64,000 bases of DNA from Streptomyces monashensis (lineage in GTDB: Bacteria > Actinomycetota > Actinomycetes > Streptomycetales > Streptomycetaceae), in the NCBI RefSeq assembly GCF_001866665.1, contig NZ_MLYO01000012.1, positions 186,001 through 250,000 on the forward strand, given 5' to 3'. Below are positions 27,937-37,417 of the stretch, piece after piece. The position numbers and the translations under genes are program-made. The stretch's first letter is position 1. The number at the start of each line of letters is the position of its first letter. Below the pieces are notes generated by a model, which was not told the DNA's origin, made no database searches, and saw only the letters and a program-made list of their open reading frames with translations.

Positions 27937-30900
27937 GCGGAATCGACGGGGCCGCGGGAACCGAGGGGGCCGGCGGGATCGCGGACTTCGACGCGCTGCG
28001 CCGGGCGCTGGCGGAGAACTCCGAGCAGCCGGAGGGTCCCGCCCGCAACGCGCGCGCGGAGCGGCTGCTGGCCGACGCCGAGCGGCTGGACGTCCCGCTC
28101 GCCGTGATCGAGGCGCTCGGACACCAGCTGAAGGTCTACAACTACAGCTCCGAGAAGGACAAGATGTTCGTCCCGTTCGCGCGGCTGCTGCGCATGTGGG
28201 ACGAACGGCCCGAGGACTTCGACGCGTACGAGGCGCACTCGCTGCACTGGGTCTTCAAGTGGATGTCGGCGGGCATGCTGGACCAGCCGCACGTGCCGCT
28301 CGCGTCCGTGGAGAAGTGGCTCGGCGAGATGGCGCACCGCTACCGGATCGCCGGGCACTCCGAACGGGCCGTGCGCAGCGCGGAGTTCAGCGTGGCCGCG
28401 CACGTCGGCGACCACGCGCGCGCGGAGCGGGCGTACGCCGCGTGGCTGGCCGCCGACCGGGACGAGATGGCCGACTGCCACGCCTGCGAGCTGCACGGGC
28501 AGGGCGAATGGCAGGTGACGCGCGGCCGGGACGAGGCGGCCCTGGAGCTGTGGCGGCCGGTGCTGGAGGGCGAGTTCGCGTGCGCGCACGAACCCCACAC
28601 CGTGCTGGCGTCCTCCCTGGCCCCGCTGCTGCGCCTGGGCCGCGTGGACGAGGCCCGGGCGCATCACCTGCGGGGCTTTCGCCTCGTACGCCCGATGGAG
28701 TCGATGCGCGGTGCGTACGCCGACCATGTGGAGTTCTGCGTGCTGAGCGGCAACGAGGCGCGCGGTCTCGAGCTGCTCGCCGAGCGGCCGGCGTACTTCA
28801 CGGACACCGGGCACCCGCGCAGCCTGCTGGACTTCATGTCCGTGGTGACGCTGCTCATGGACCGGCTGACCGAGCTGGGCCTCGGCGGCCGGCGGGTGCC
28901 GGGGCCGGCCGGGCGGACCTGGACGGCGGGCGAACTCGCGGTCCACGCGCGCGCGCAGGCGCTGGCGCTGGCCGAGCGGTTCGACCGGCGCAACGGCACG
29001 GCGTACGTCGGCGACCGGGCACGCGCGCGTATGGCCCAGCGGCCGCTCGCCGACCGGCTCCCGCTGGGCGTCCGTACGCCCCGCACCGCACCGGCGCCGG
29101 TGGCGCCGCCCGCGCCCTCCGGTACGGCGGCGGCACCCGGCCTGCCCGCCCTGCTCGCCGAGGCCCGGAGCCTGTCGGAGACGCTGCGTCCGCACGCCCT
29201 GGAGGCCTGGGCGGCGGTCGCCCGGGCGGCACAGGGCGCGGAGCTGGACGCACGGGCCCGCGCGGAGATCACCGACCACGAGGCGATGGCCCGCGGCCCC
29301 GAGGGTGTCGCGCTGTTCGCACGGGCGGCAGAGCTGTACGCCGAGGCGGGCGACCCCGGCGAGGCCCTGGGCGCACGCGCGCGTGGCGCCTATGTCCGCG
29401 CCCTGACGGGCGAGGTCCGGGCGGCCCTGACCTCCGTCACGGCCGTGTACGACGAGATCCTCGCCCTGTACGCCGAGGAGGGCACCGGAGTCCGCCAGAC
29501 GGCATCGGTGGCGATGAGCCGGGCCCGGATTCTGATGCGGGGCGTGCACGAGGGAGCGGTGTTCGAGGATCCCGCGGTCGAGGAGGCCGAAGCCGGGCCG
29601 GCCGGACCGGGGCCGGACGGAACGACGTCCGGGGAAGCCGGCTCGGACGGGACTGCGGCCGAGCGGCGGGCGCCCGGCGGGCCGGCGCCCGAGGAATCGG
29701 CATCCGGAGCGCTGGAGCCGGACGGACCGGCGCCCGAAGGGGTCGGTTCACGCGGGCCGGCGGCCGAAGAGGACCGTTCGGGCGGGTTCGCGGTGACGGT
29801 GCGGGGCGATGCCGTGGGGCGGGCGGAGCGGGCTGTGCGGGAGGTCCTCGCGCTCGTGGACGGGCGGGGCGCGGACGATGTGCGGCTGGCCGCGCGGGCC
29901 GCGGAGGCGCGGGCGATGCTGGCCGAGCTGGCGGGTGTGCGCGGGGACGCCGGGCGGGCCGCGGCGTGGTTCCGCGAGGCGGCCGCCGCCTATGTCGACG
30001 CCGGGCTGCCGTGGTTCGCCGTGGAGTACGAGGTACAGGTCGCCGCCCTCGCCCATCAGGCCGGTGACGCGGACGGGGCCGAGCGCGCGCTGCGGTCCGC
30101 GCTAGAGCACGGCGGGGCGTACGTGGAGCCGGTCGGGCGGGCCCAGCTGCATCTCCAGCTCGCCGAGGTCGTCGGCGGGCGCGGCGATGTCGTCGAGGCC
30201 GCCGAGCAGGCCCTGCAGGCCGCGCACTGGGCCGACGAGGCGGGCGAGAGCGGCACGCTGGGCGCCTGGGCTCGCCAGCAGCTGGGCGGCTGCCTGCTGC
30301 GTCAGGGCCGCTGCGCGGAGGCCGCCGAGGTGCTGGAGTCGGCCCTGGCGGACCTGTCCGCCGAGACGCACGGCGACGGGCCCGTCGTCCAGGCGTTGTG
30401 GTGGCTCGGCGACTGCCTGAGCGCGCTGGGCGATCACCAGGGGGCCGCCGAACGCCGGCTGCGCGCCGCCGAGTTCGCGCGGCACTGGCCCGAGCAGCAG
30501 GACCACGCCACACTCGCCCATCTCGCCGCGGAGTCCCTGGGCAACGCCGGGCTGCTGGACGAGGCGGAGCAGGCGTACACGCGCGCGGGCGAACTGTGGC
30601 GGGCGCTGGGCAACCCGCACTTCCTTGTGCGCTCGCTGCGCGCCCGCGCGTGGCTGGCGCTGCGCGCGGAGTCCGGAGCGCGGGGTGCGCGGGAGCTGAT
30701 GGCGCAGGCGGTGCGCACCTGCGAGGGCGCACGGGAGGCCGCGGCGGATCCGGTGGCCCGGGAGCAGCTCACCGACGAACTGGGCGCCACCCACCGCCAG
30801 TTCGGCGATCTGCTGGCCCGCTCCGCGACCGAGGAGGCCGAGGAGGACGAAGACAGTGTGATCCAGGGCGTGTTCGAGGCCGCGCTGGCACAGATGGACC

Positions 30901-31127
30901 GGGCGGCGGCGCTGTTCGGCACGCTCGGCGCGGACGGGCTGCACAACCGTACCGGTGCCGAACTCGCCGCGGGCTGGCTGGAGGCCGACCTCGGCCGGCC
31001 CGCCGAGGCGGTCGCACGCGCGCGTGCGGTGCTCGAGGCCTACGAGAGCGCCGACGAGGACGCCGGGGACGAGACGGTGCGGGAGCGGCGGGCGGAGGCC
31101 GCGCAACTGCTCGAGCTGGAGCGGTGA
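27933..31127 (+). CDS. Large TPR-repeat protein partner of the Hsp90-like ATPase
   Basis: 1064 residues, translationally coupled to the Hsp90-like gene. The N-terminal ~450 residues have a Trp-rich helical region (SLHWVFKWMSAGMLDQPHVP) and repeat-like helices. Residues ~545-620 are a Pro/Gly/Glu-rich linker with no predicted structure. The C-terminal ~440 residues are clear tetratricopeptide repeats (AGDADGAERALRSALEHGGA; LLRQGRCAEAAEVLESALAD; LLDEAEQAYTRAGELWRALG). No catalytic motif. TPR domains are the standard docking partners of Hsp90 in eukaryotes, so a co-chaperone or client scaffold is a reasonable inference. The stop lies 4 bp from the convergent DAK2 gene. Confidence 0.85.
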   Translation: MSGIDGAAGTEGAGGIADFDALRRALAENSEQPEGPARNARAERLLADAERLDVPLAVIEALGHQLKVYNYSSEKDKMFVPFARLLRMWDERPEDFDAYEAHSLHWVFKWMSAGMLDQPHVPLASVEKWLGEMAHRYRIAGHSERAVRSAEFSVAAHVGDHARAERAYAAWLAADRDEMADCHACELHGQGEWQVTRGRDEAALELWRPVLEGEFACAHEPHTVLASSLAPLLRLGRVDEARAHHLRGFRLVRPMESMRGAYADHVEFCVLSGNEARGLELLAERPAYFTDTGHPRSLLDFMSVVTLLMDRLTELGLGGRRVPGPAGRTWTAGELAVHARAQALALAERFDRRNGTAYVGDRARARMAQRPLADRLPLGVRTPRTAPAPVAPPAPSGTAAAPGLPALLAEARSLSETLRPHALEAWAAVARAAQGAELDARARAEITDHEAMARGPEGVALFARAAELYAEAGDPGEALGARARGAYVRALTGEVRAALTSVTAVYDEILALYAEEGTGVRQTASVAMSRARILMRGVHEGAVFEDPAVEEAEAGPAGPGPDGTTSGEAGSDGTAAERRAPGGPAPEESASGALEPDGPAPEGVGSRGPAAEEDRSGGFAVTVRGDAVGRAERAVREVLALVDGRGADDVRLAARAAEARAMLAELAGVRGDAGRAAAWFREAAAAYVDAGLPWFAVEYEVQVAALAHQAGDADGAERALRSALEHGGAYVEPVGRAQLHLQLAEVVGGRGDVVEAAEQALQAAHWADEAGESGTLGAWARQQLGGCLLRQGRCAEAAEVLESALADLSAETHGDGPVVQALWWLGDCLSALGDHQGAAERRLRAAEFARHWPEQQDHATLAHLAAESLGNAGLLDEAEQAYTRAGELWRALGNPHFLVRSLRARAWLALRAESGARGARELMAQAVRTCEGAREAAADPVAREQLTDELGATHRQFGDLLARSATEEAEEDEDSVIQGVFEAALAQMDRAAALFGTLGADGLHNRTGAELAAGWLEADLGRPAEAVARARAVLEAYESADEDAGDETVRERRAEAAQLLELER

Positions 31128-31131
31128 ACCC

Positions 31132-32829
31132 TCACTCCACACCGATGAGCAGCAGCGCGCCCTGCCGGCCGCCCCGGTACACCACCGTGTCCACGGCGAG
31201 GTAGGACTCCCGGACCCGGGCCTGGAGGCTCTCGGCGACGGTCTCGGGAGCCTCGTCGCCCACGACGAGGGTGACCAGCTCGCCGCCGGCCTGGAGCATG
31301 CGGTCGAGGACGGTGACGGCGGTGGCGGTGACGTCGGCGCCGATCACCGCCACGTCGCCGTCGATGAGTCCGAGGACGTCCCCGGCCTGGCAGATGCCGG
31401 CCGTCGTCCAGGACTCGTGCTCGGCGACGGCCACCTCGGCGTAGCGGGTGGCGCCCGCCGCCGAGGTCATCTGGACGACGTCCTCGTCGAAGCGGCGCCC
31501 CTGCTCGTGCACGGCGAGCGCGGCGATGCCCTGGACCGCCGAGCGGGTCGGGATCAGGGCCACCCGGATGCCCTCGGTGCGGGCCTGCTCGGCGGCCGCG
31601 GCGGCCGTGTGGCGCAGCTCGGCGTCGTTGGGCAGCAGGACGACCTCGCGCGCGTGGGCCCGCCGAAGGGCCTGCACCAGCTCCCCGCTGGCGGGCGGCT
31701 CCCCGGGGCGCGCGAGGACCGTGGTCGCGCCGGCCTCGGCGTACAGCCCGGCCAGGCCCTCCCCGGGCACGACGGCGACGACGGCCCGCTGCACGCGCTC
31801 GCGTGGCGGCCGGCCGCGCCCGGTGTGCGCGTCCCCGAGCCCGAAGTGCGTGATCCGGATCCGGTACGGCCGCCCGGCCTCCACGCCCGCCTCCACGGCG
31901 GCACCGGCGTCGTCGACGTGCACGTGGACGTTCCACAGCCCGTCGCCGCCGACCACCACCAGGGAGTCGCCGAGCGCGTCGAGCCGTTCCCGGAGCCGGG
32001 CCACGGCGCCGTTCTCGGCCTCCAGGAGATAGATCACCTCGTAGGCGGGTCCGTCCGTGCCGGGCCCGTCGTCGCACGGCCCCGCCTCGGCAACGCCCGC
32101 TACGCGCGCGTGCCCCTCGGAAGCGGCAGGGGCCCCCGGCGCCTCCCGTACCGCCTCCCCCGTGAACGCCTCCACGAGCGCGCCCAGGACGGCCACGAGG
32201 CCGCGTCCGCCCGCGTCGACCACCCCGGCCCGGCCCAGCACCGCCAGCTGCCCCGGAGTGGCCGCCAGGGCCGCCCGTGCGCCCTCGTAGGCCGACCGCG
32301 CGACCGCCCCGCAGTCGCCCTCGGCCACCTCGGCGGCGTCAGCGGCGGCCGAGGCGACCGTCAGCACGGTGCCCTCGACGGGGTGGGCCACGGCCTGCCG
32401 GGCGGAGTCGGCGGCCTGCCGCAGCGCCTGCCTCAGCCCGGCGCCGTCGACGCGAGCGGCCTCGTCGTCCTGCGCGAGGACCTGGGCCATCCCCCGCAGC
32501 AGCTGCGCGAGGATCGTCCCGGAGTTGCCCTGGGCCCCGATGAGCGCGCCGTGGGCCATCGCGTGCACGGCGTCCGCGAGGGACGGCTCCCCGGCGCCCG
32601 GACCGGGGCCGGACCCGGATCCCGTCTCGTACCCGGCGAACACGGCCTCCACGGCCGTCGCCGCCGATTCCACGGTGAGGTAGAGGTTCGTGCCGGTGTC
32701 CCCGTCGGCCACGGGGTAGACGTTGATGGCGTCGATCTCCTCGCGTGCCCGGCCCAGTGCGCCGAGCGCCAGACCGCACCAGGTGCGCACCGCGAGAGCA
32801 TCGAAGAATGTCTGCGGCACCTGCGCCAC
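31132..32829 (-). CDS. DAK2/DegV-like (YloV-FakA type) kinase-domain protein
   Basis: 565 residues from GTG at 32829 (MAQVPQTFFDALAVRTWCGL), with GGGAGG 5 bp upstream. The N-terminal DhaL/DAK2 nucleotide domain has INVYPVADGDTGTNLYLTVE and GAQGNSGTILAQLLRG (the usual G-A-R/Q-G-N-S-G). A middle domain and a C-terminal domain with HVHVDDAG and LIPTRSAVQGIAALAVHEQG follow, the FakA/YloV architecture. In Firmicutes FakA phosphorylates fatty acids bound by FakB; in actinobacteria the role is untested. It is usually clustered with rpmB and recG, as here. Confidence 0.88.
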   Translation of the reverse strand: MAQVPQTFFDALAVRTWCGLALGALGRAREEIDAINVYPVADGDTGTNLYLTVESAATAVEAVFAGYETGSGSGPGPGAGEPSLADAVHAMAHGALIGAQGNSGTILAQLLRGMAQVLAQDDEAARVDGAGLRQALRQAADSARQAVAHPVEGTVLTVASAAADAAEVAEGDCGAVARSAYEGARAALAATPGQLAVLGRAGVVDAGGRGLVAVLGALVEAFTGEAVREAPGAPAASEGHARVAGVAEAGPCDDGPGTDGPAYEVIYLLEAENGAVARLRERLDALGDSLVVVGGDGLWNVHVHVDDAGAAVEAGVEAGRPYRIRITHFGLGDAHTGRGRPPRERVQRAVVAVVPGEGLAGLYAEAGATTVLARPGEPPASGELVQALRRAHAREVVLLPNDAELRHTAAAAAEQARTEGIRVALIPTRSAVQGIAALAVHEQGRRFDEDVVQMTSAAGATRYAEVAVAEHESWTTAGICQAGDVLGLIDGDVAVIGADVTATAVTVLDRMLQAGGELVTLVVGDEAPETVAESLQARVRESYLAVDTVVYRGGRQGALLLIGVE

Positions 32830-33085
32830 CTGCGCCTCCCTGAGCCGGCCGTACGTGGGACGCAGCGTAGACCCCGGGCCGGTGTCCGGCGGAAGAGGGC
32901 CGGGGCGGGGGCCTGCGCTGCCATGGTAGTTTCGTTGTACGGACGCAGTCGTTGTATGCTGCTCCGGTTGCCCGATCCACATCGGGCCGTTCCCCTGGCA
33001 ACGCCACTCAGATTCAGGTCGTACGATCTCGATCCCGGCATGCCGGGATTAACCGTAAGTGCATCTGAAGTCTTTGGAGTGACCC

Positions 33086-33271
33086 GTGGCTGCCAACTGC
33101 GACGTCTGCGGCAAGGGGCCGGGCTTCGGCAACAACATCTCGCACTCGCACCGCCGTACGTCCCGCCGCTGGAACCCGAACATCCAGCGTGTGCGTACCG
33201 TGGTCGGCGGGACGCCGAAGCGCGTGAACGCTTGCACCTCGTGCATCAAGGCCGGCAAGGTCTCGCGCTGA
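33086..33271 (+). CDS. rpmB: 50S ribosomal protein L28
   Basis: 61 residues from GTG at 33086, with TTTGGAG upstream. [20 protein letters not shown] and [14 protein letters not shown] are L28 hallmarks. Two Cys-x-x-Cys pairs (CDVC and CTSC) mark it as the zinc-ribbon (C+) form of L28. Divergent from the DAK2 gene and ended by a textbook terminator. Confidence 0.98.
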   Translation: MAANCDVCGKGPGFGNNISHSHRRTSRRWNPNIQRVRTVVGGTPKRVNACTSCIKAGKVSR

Positions 33272-33312
33272 CGCACAGCTAAGCGCGCGGCCACTGCTGG
33301 TTCGCTGCACTG

Positions 33313-33344
33313 AGCCGGTCCACCTCACGGTGGGCCGGCTTTTT
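33313..33344 (+). terminator. Intrinsic terminator of rpmB
   Basis: Stem AGCCGGTCCACC (33313-33324) / GGTGGGCCGGCT (33329-33340) with a 4-nt loop and one wobble, immediately followed by TTTT: a classical rho-independent terminator, rare in this GC-rich genome. Confidence 0.92.
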
Positions 33345-33388
33345 GCCGTACGCACGCGCCGCACCCGCCTCGACGTCGTACCCGCGCC

Positions 33389-34170
<782 letters not shown>

Positions 34171-34174
<4 letters not shown>

Positions 34175-35136
34175 GACTCGATGTCCCCGAAGTGGTCCCA
34201 GCCGCCCTTGCTGGTCCAGGGCGCCCCGTCGACGGTCACCTGGGGCAGCGCGGAGGGGTTGAGGACCTCGCCGATGACCTTCCAGCGGGCCGGCAGCTTG
34301 GTGTCCGGCGGGAAGGTCGCCACGATCGCGTGGTCCTCTCCCCCGCTCAGCACCCACTGGAGCGGGTCGACGCCCACGGCCTGGCCGATGTCGTTCATCT
34401 GGGTCGGGATGTCGATCGCACCGGAACGGATGTCGATGCGGACCTTGCTGGCCTCGGCGATGTGCCCGAGGTCGGCGATCAGCCCGTCGCTCACGTCGCA
34501 CATCGCGGTCGCGCCGAGCCCGGCGGCGGCCGGGCCCGCGTGGTACGGCGGCTCGGGGCGGCGGTGGGCCTCGACGAAGGCGCGCGGGGAGCGGAAGCCG
34601 CGCGAGAGGACCGCGTAACCGGCCGCGGACCAGCCCAGCCAGCCCGTGACGGCCACCAGGTCGCCGGGCTGGGCTCCCGCGCGCGTGACGGGTTCCTGGT
34701 TGCGCAGATCGCCGAGCGCGGTGATCGACACCATGATCGTGTCGCCGCGTACGACGTCCCCGCCGACCACCGAGGCGCCCGCGACCTGGCACTCGTCGCG
34801 CAGGCCGTCCATCAGCTCGCTCGGCCAGGTCACCGGGAGTTCGGCCGGCACGACCAGGCCGAGCAGCAGCGCGGTCGGCACGGCGCCCATGGCGGCGATG
34901 TCGGCGAGGTTCTGGGCGGCCGCCTTGCGTCCCACGTCGTAGGCCGTGGACCAGTCGCGGCGGAAGTGCCGCCCCTCCAGCAGGATGTCGGTGCTCGCCA
35001 CCACGCGCCGGTCGGGCGCGGCGACCACCGCGGCGTCGTCGCCGGGGCCGATCCGGACCGCCGGGGTGGTGGTGAGACGGGAGGTGAGCTCCCTGATGAG
35101 CCCGAACTCCCCGAGCTCACCAACAGTGCCCTTCAT
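34171..35136 (-). CDS. thiL: Thiamine-monophosphate kinase ThiL
   Basis: 321 residues from ATG at 35136 ([20 protein letters not shown]). Diagnostic motifs: [44 protein letters not shown] and [15 protein letters not shown], all of the PurM/ThiL ATP-binding superfamily. Converts thiamine phosphate plus ATP to thiamine diphosphate, the last step of the pathway. First gene of the thiL-thiD pair; no TPP riboswitch was seen upstream. Confidence 0.96.
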
Positions 35137-35383
35137 TTCCCTTGCTCCCCTTCTGTCCCTGGTCGTGCCCCGTCGCGCGTCAGCCGTGCCCGGTCGCGCG
35201 ACATCAGTGTCCCCGATACGGTCGAGATGACCGCCGTCCGGTCCAAGTCGACCGTCAACCTCCGTCGCGCCTGCACCCTGGCGCGCAAGCCCGGTTCCCG
35301 CAGGTCTCCCCTCGGGGAGCGGCGACGCGATACCGTGGCGTTCCTTTTCCCCACATGATCCTCGTGGCCGCCCTGGAGGTTCC

Positions 35384-35617
35384 GTGGTACAGGCGTACAT
35401 CCTGATCCAGACGGAGGTCGGCAAGGCGTCGACCGTCGCCGAGACGATCAGCAAGATCCCTGGAGTGATCCAGGCCGAGGACGTGACGGGTCCGTACGAT
35501 GTCATCGTGCGCGCCCAGTCCGACACGGTCGACGACCTCGGCCGGATGGTGGTCGCGAAAGTCCAGCAAGTGGACGGCATCACGCGCACCCTGACCTGTC
35601 CGGTCGTGCATCTGTAG
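35384..35617 (+). CDS. Stand-alone Lrp/AsnC effector (RAM) domain protein
   Basis: 77 residues, GTG start after GGAGGTTCC. MVQAYILIQTEVGKASTVAE, the VTGPYDVIVRAQ strand and ITRTLTCPVVHL match the regulatory (RAM) domain of Lrp/AsnC proteins. The DNA-binding helix-turn-helix is absent, so this is a SMLC-type small ligand-binding protein. Such proteins can form decamers or pair with full-length Lrp proteins; ligand unknown. Divergent from thiL, 20 bp before the lipoprotein gene. Confidence 0.9.
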   Translation: MVQAYILIQTEVGKASTVAETISKIPGVIQAEDVTGPYDVIVRAQSDTVDDLGRMVVAKVQQVDGITRTLTCPVVHL

Positions 35618-35637
35618 CCCCCGTCTACGCTTGGCCG

Positions 35638-36159
35638 GTGAACATCTTCCGTCCCCGGCCCCTCGCGCTGCTCGCGCCCGCGCTGCTGATCGCGGTCGCG
35701 GGCTGTTCCTCGGCAGACGACAGCGGCTCGGTGGCGGTTCCCACCCCCGACGCGAAGACGGCCCCGGTGTGCCGGGACCTGCACAAGGCGCTGCCGCGGA
35801 AGCTCGACGGACGAAGCCGTAACGACCCCGCACCCCGGTCCGCCTACACGGCGGGCTGGGGAAGCCCGGCGATCATACTGCGCTGCGGTGTCGTACGGCC
35901 GCCGAAGATGGTCGATCCGAAGGTGGCGGAAGGGGGCGACCCGGACGCGATCGCGGGCGGGGTGAACGGCGTCGACTGGCTGATGGAGAAGCAGGGCGAC
36001 GGAACCTGGCGGTTCACGACGGCGGGCCGCGTGGCCTATGTGCAGATCAGCCTGCCCAAGGGGATGTCCGCGCAGGACGAGGGCACGGCGGTGCTCACGG
36101 ATATCGCACCGGCCGTGAAGAAGGCGATCCCGACCGGGATCGCCTCCATGCGTGGTTGA
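35638..36159 (+). CDS. DUF3515 lipoprotein
   Basis: 173 residues, GTG start. The signal peptide RPLALLAPALLIAVAGC ends in the lipobox V-A-G-C (Cys ~23), so it should be lipid-anchored outside the membrane. The body matches DUF3515 (VCRDLHKALPRKLDGRSRN; AILRCGV-type cysteine). Function unknown. Two cysteines in the mature part could form a disulfide. Ends 19 bp from the convergent ddlA. Confidence 0.87.
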   Translation: MNIFRPRPLALLAPALLIAVAGCSSADDSGSVAVPTPDAKTAPVCRDLHKALPRKLDGRSRNDPAPRSAYTAGWGSPAIILRCGVVRPPKMVDPKVAEGGDPDAIAGGVNGVDWLMEKQGDGTWRFTTAGRVAYVQISLPKGMSAQDEGTAVLTDIAPAVKKAIPTGIASMRG

Positions 36160-36178
36160 TTCCGCGAGGGCGGGCGGC

Positions 36179-37336
36179 TCAGCGCAGCCCGGTCGGGCGG
36201 CGCAGCGCGGCCTGCACCAGGCGGTCGATCAGCTCGGGGTAGCCGACCCCGGTGGCCTGCCACATCTGCGGGTACATCGAGATCGGCGTGAAGCCGGGCA
36301 GGGTGTTGATCTCGTTGATCACGAACTCGCCGTCCTCGGTGAGGAAGAAGTCCGCGCGGACCAGCCCCTCGCAGGAGGCCGCCTCGAACGCCTCGACCGC
36401 GAGCCGCCGCACCTCGGCGGTCTCCTCGTCGGTGAGCGGCGCCGGGACGACACCGGGCGTGGAGTCGATGTACTTGGCCTCGAAGTCGTAGTACGCGTGC
36501 GTGTCCGGCGGCGGGATCTCGGCCGGTACGGAGGCGCGCGGGCCGTCCTCGAACTCCAGGACGCCGCACTCGATCTCGCGGCCCCGCAGGGCGGCCTCGA
36601 CGAGGATCTTCGGGTCGTGCTGCTGGGCGGTGGTGATCGCCTCGTCCAGGCCGGACAGGTCGTCGACCTTGGTGATGCCGATCGAGGAACCCGCGCGCGC
36701 GGGCTTCACGAACAGCGGCCAGCCGTACTCGCCGGCGAAGTCCACGATCTTCTTGCGGGCGGCGGACTCGTCCTGCGCCCACTCGCGGGGGCGGATCACC
36801 ACGTAGGGGCCGACCTTGAGCCCGAAGGAGGTGAAGATCCGCTTCATGTACTCCTTGTCCTGGCCGACGGCCGAGGCGAGCACGCCGGCGCCCACGTAGG
36901 GCACGCCGGACAGCTCCAGGAGGCCCTGGAGGGTGCCGTCCTCGCCGTAGGGGCCGTGCAGCACCGGGAAGACGACGTCGACCTCGCCGAGCGCCTTGGG
37001 CACGGAGCCGGGCTCGCTGTAGACGACCTCGCGGTTCGCGGGGTCGACGGGGAGTACCACGCCGCCCTCGTGCGACTCCGCCAGTTCCTCGACGTCGGGG
37101 GTGCGGCGGTCGGTGATGGCCATCCGCTCCGGCTCGTCGGCGGTGAGGGCCCACCGGCCGTCCCGGGTGATGCCGATCGGCAGGACGTCGTACTTGGTCC
37201 GGTCGATGGCCTTGAGGACGGCGCCGGCGGTGACCACGGAGATCCCGTGTTCGGAGCTGCGCCCGCCGAACACGACGGCCACACGCGGCTTCCGCGACGG
37301 CTGCTCAGGGCTCTGGGGAAGGTTCTCGGTGCTCAT
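36179..37336 (-). CDS. ddlA: D-alanine--D-alanine ligase
   Basis: 385 residues, ATP-grasp. VAVVFGGRSSEHGISVVTAG is the N-terminal signature with the catalytic Glu (EHG). Further motifs are LHGPYGEDGTLQGLLEL, GQDKEYMKRIF, KPARAGSSIGI and the metal-binding ADFFLTED ... INEINTLPGFTPISMYPQM. Makes the D-Ala-D-Ala terminus of peptidoglycan precursors. The residues look like a normal Ddl, not the D-Ala-D-Lac type. Downstream of gpsA by 81 bp. Confidence 0.96.
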   Translation of the reverse strand: MSTENLPQSPEQPSRKPRVAVVFGGRSSEHGISVVTAGAVLKAIDRTKYDVLPIGITRDGRWALTADEPERMAITDRRTPDVEELAESHEGGVVLPVDPANREVVYSEPGSVPKALGEVDVVFPVLHGPYGEDGTLQGLLELSGVPYVGAGVLASAVGQDKEYMKRIFTSFGLKVGPYVVIRPREWAQDESAARKKIVDFAGEYGWPLFVKPARAGSSIGITKVDDLSGLDEAITTAQQHDPKILVEAALRGREIECGVLEFEDGPRASVPAEIPPPDTHAYYDFEAKYIDSTPGVVPAPLTDEETAEVRRLAVEAFEAASCEGLVRADFFLTEDGEFVINEINTLPGFTPISMYPQMWQATGVGYPELIDRLVQAALRRPTGLR

Positions 37337-37417
37337 ATCGCGTTGAGAGTACCCGTTGGTAGAGCCCGGATACAGCGTCGACTCCGCCCGGGAACGAACA
37401 ACGGCGGGCGCGTTCGC

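Noticed and set aside
29565..29790. Frameshift or assembly error in the TPR gene
   Set aside because: Low-complexity Pro/Gly/Glu linker, but the same frame has TPR-like helices on both sides and high third-position GC throughout.
34178..35384. TPP riboswitch upstream of thiL-thiD
   Set aside because: I looked for the conserved CUGAGA and GGAACCUG-type elements before thiL and found none.
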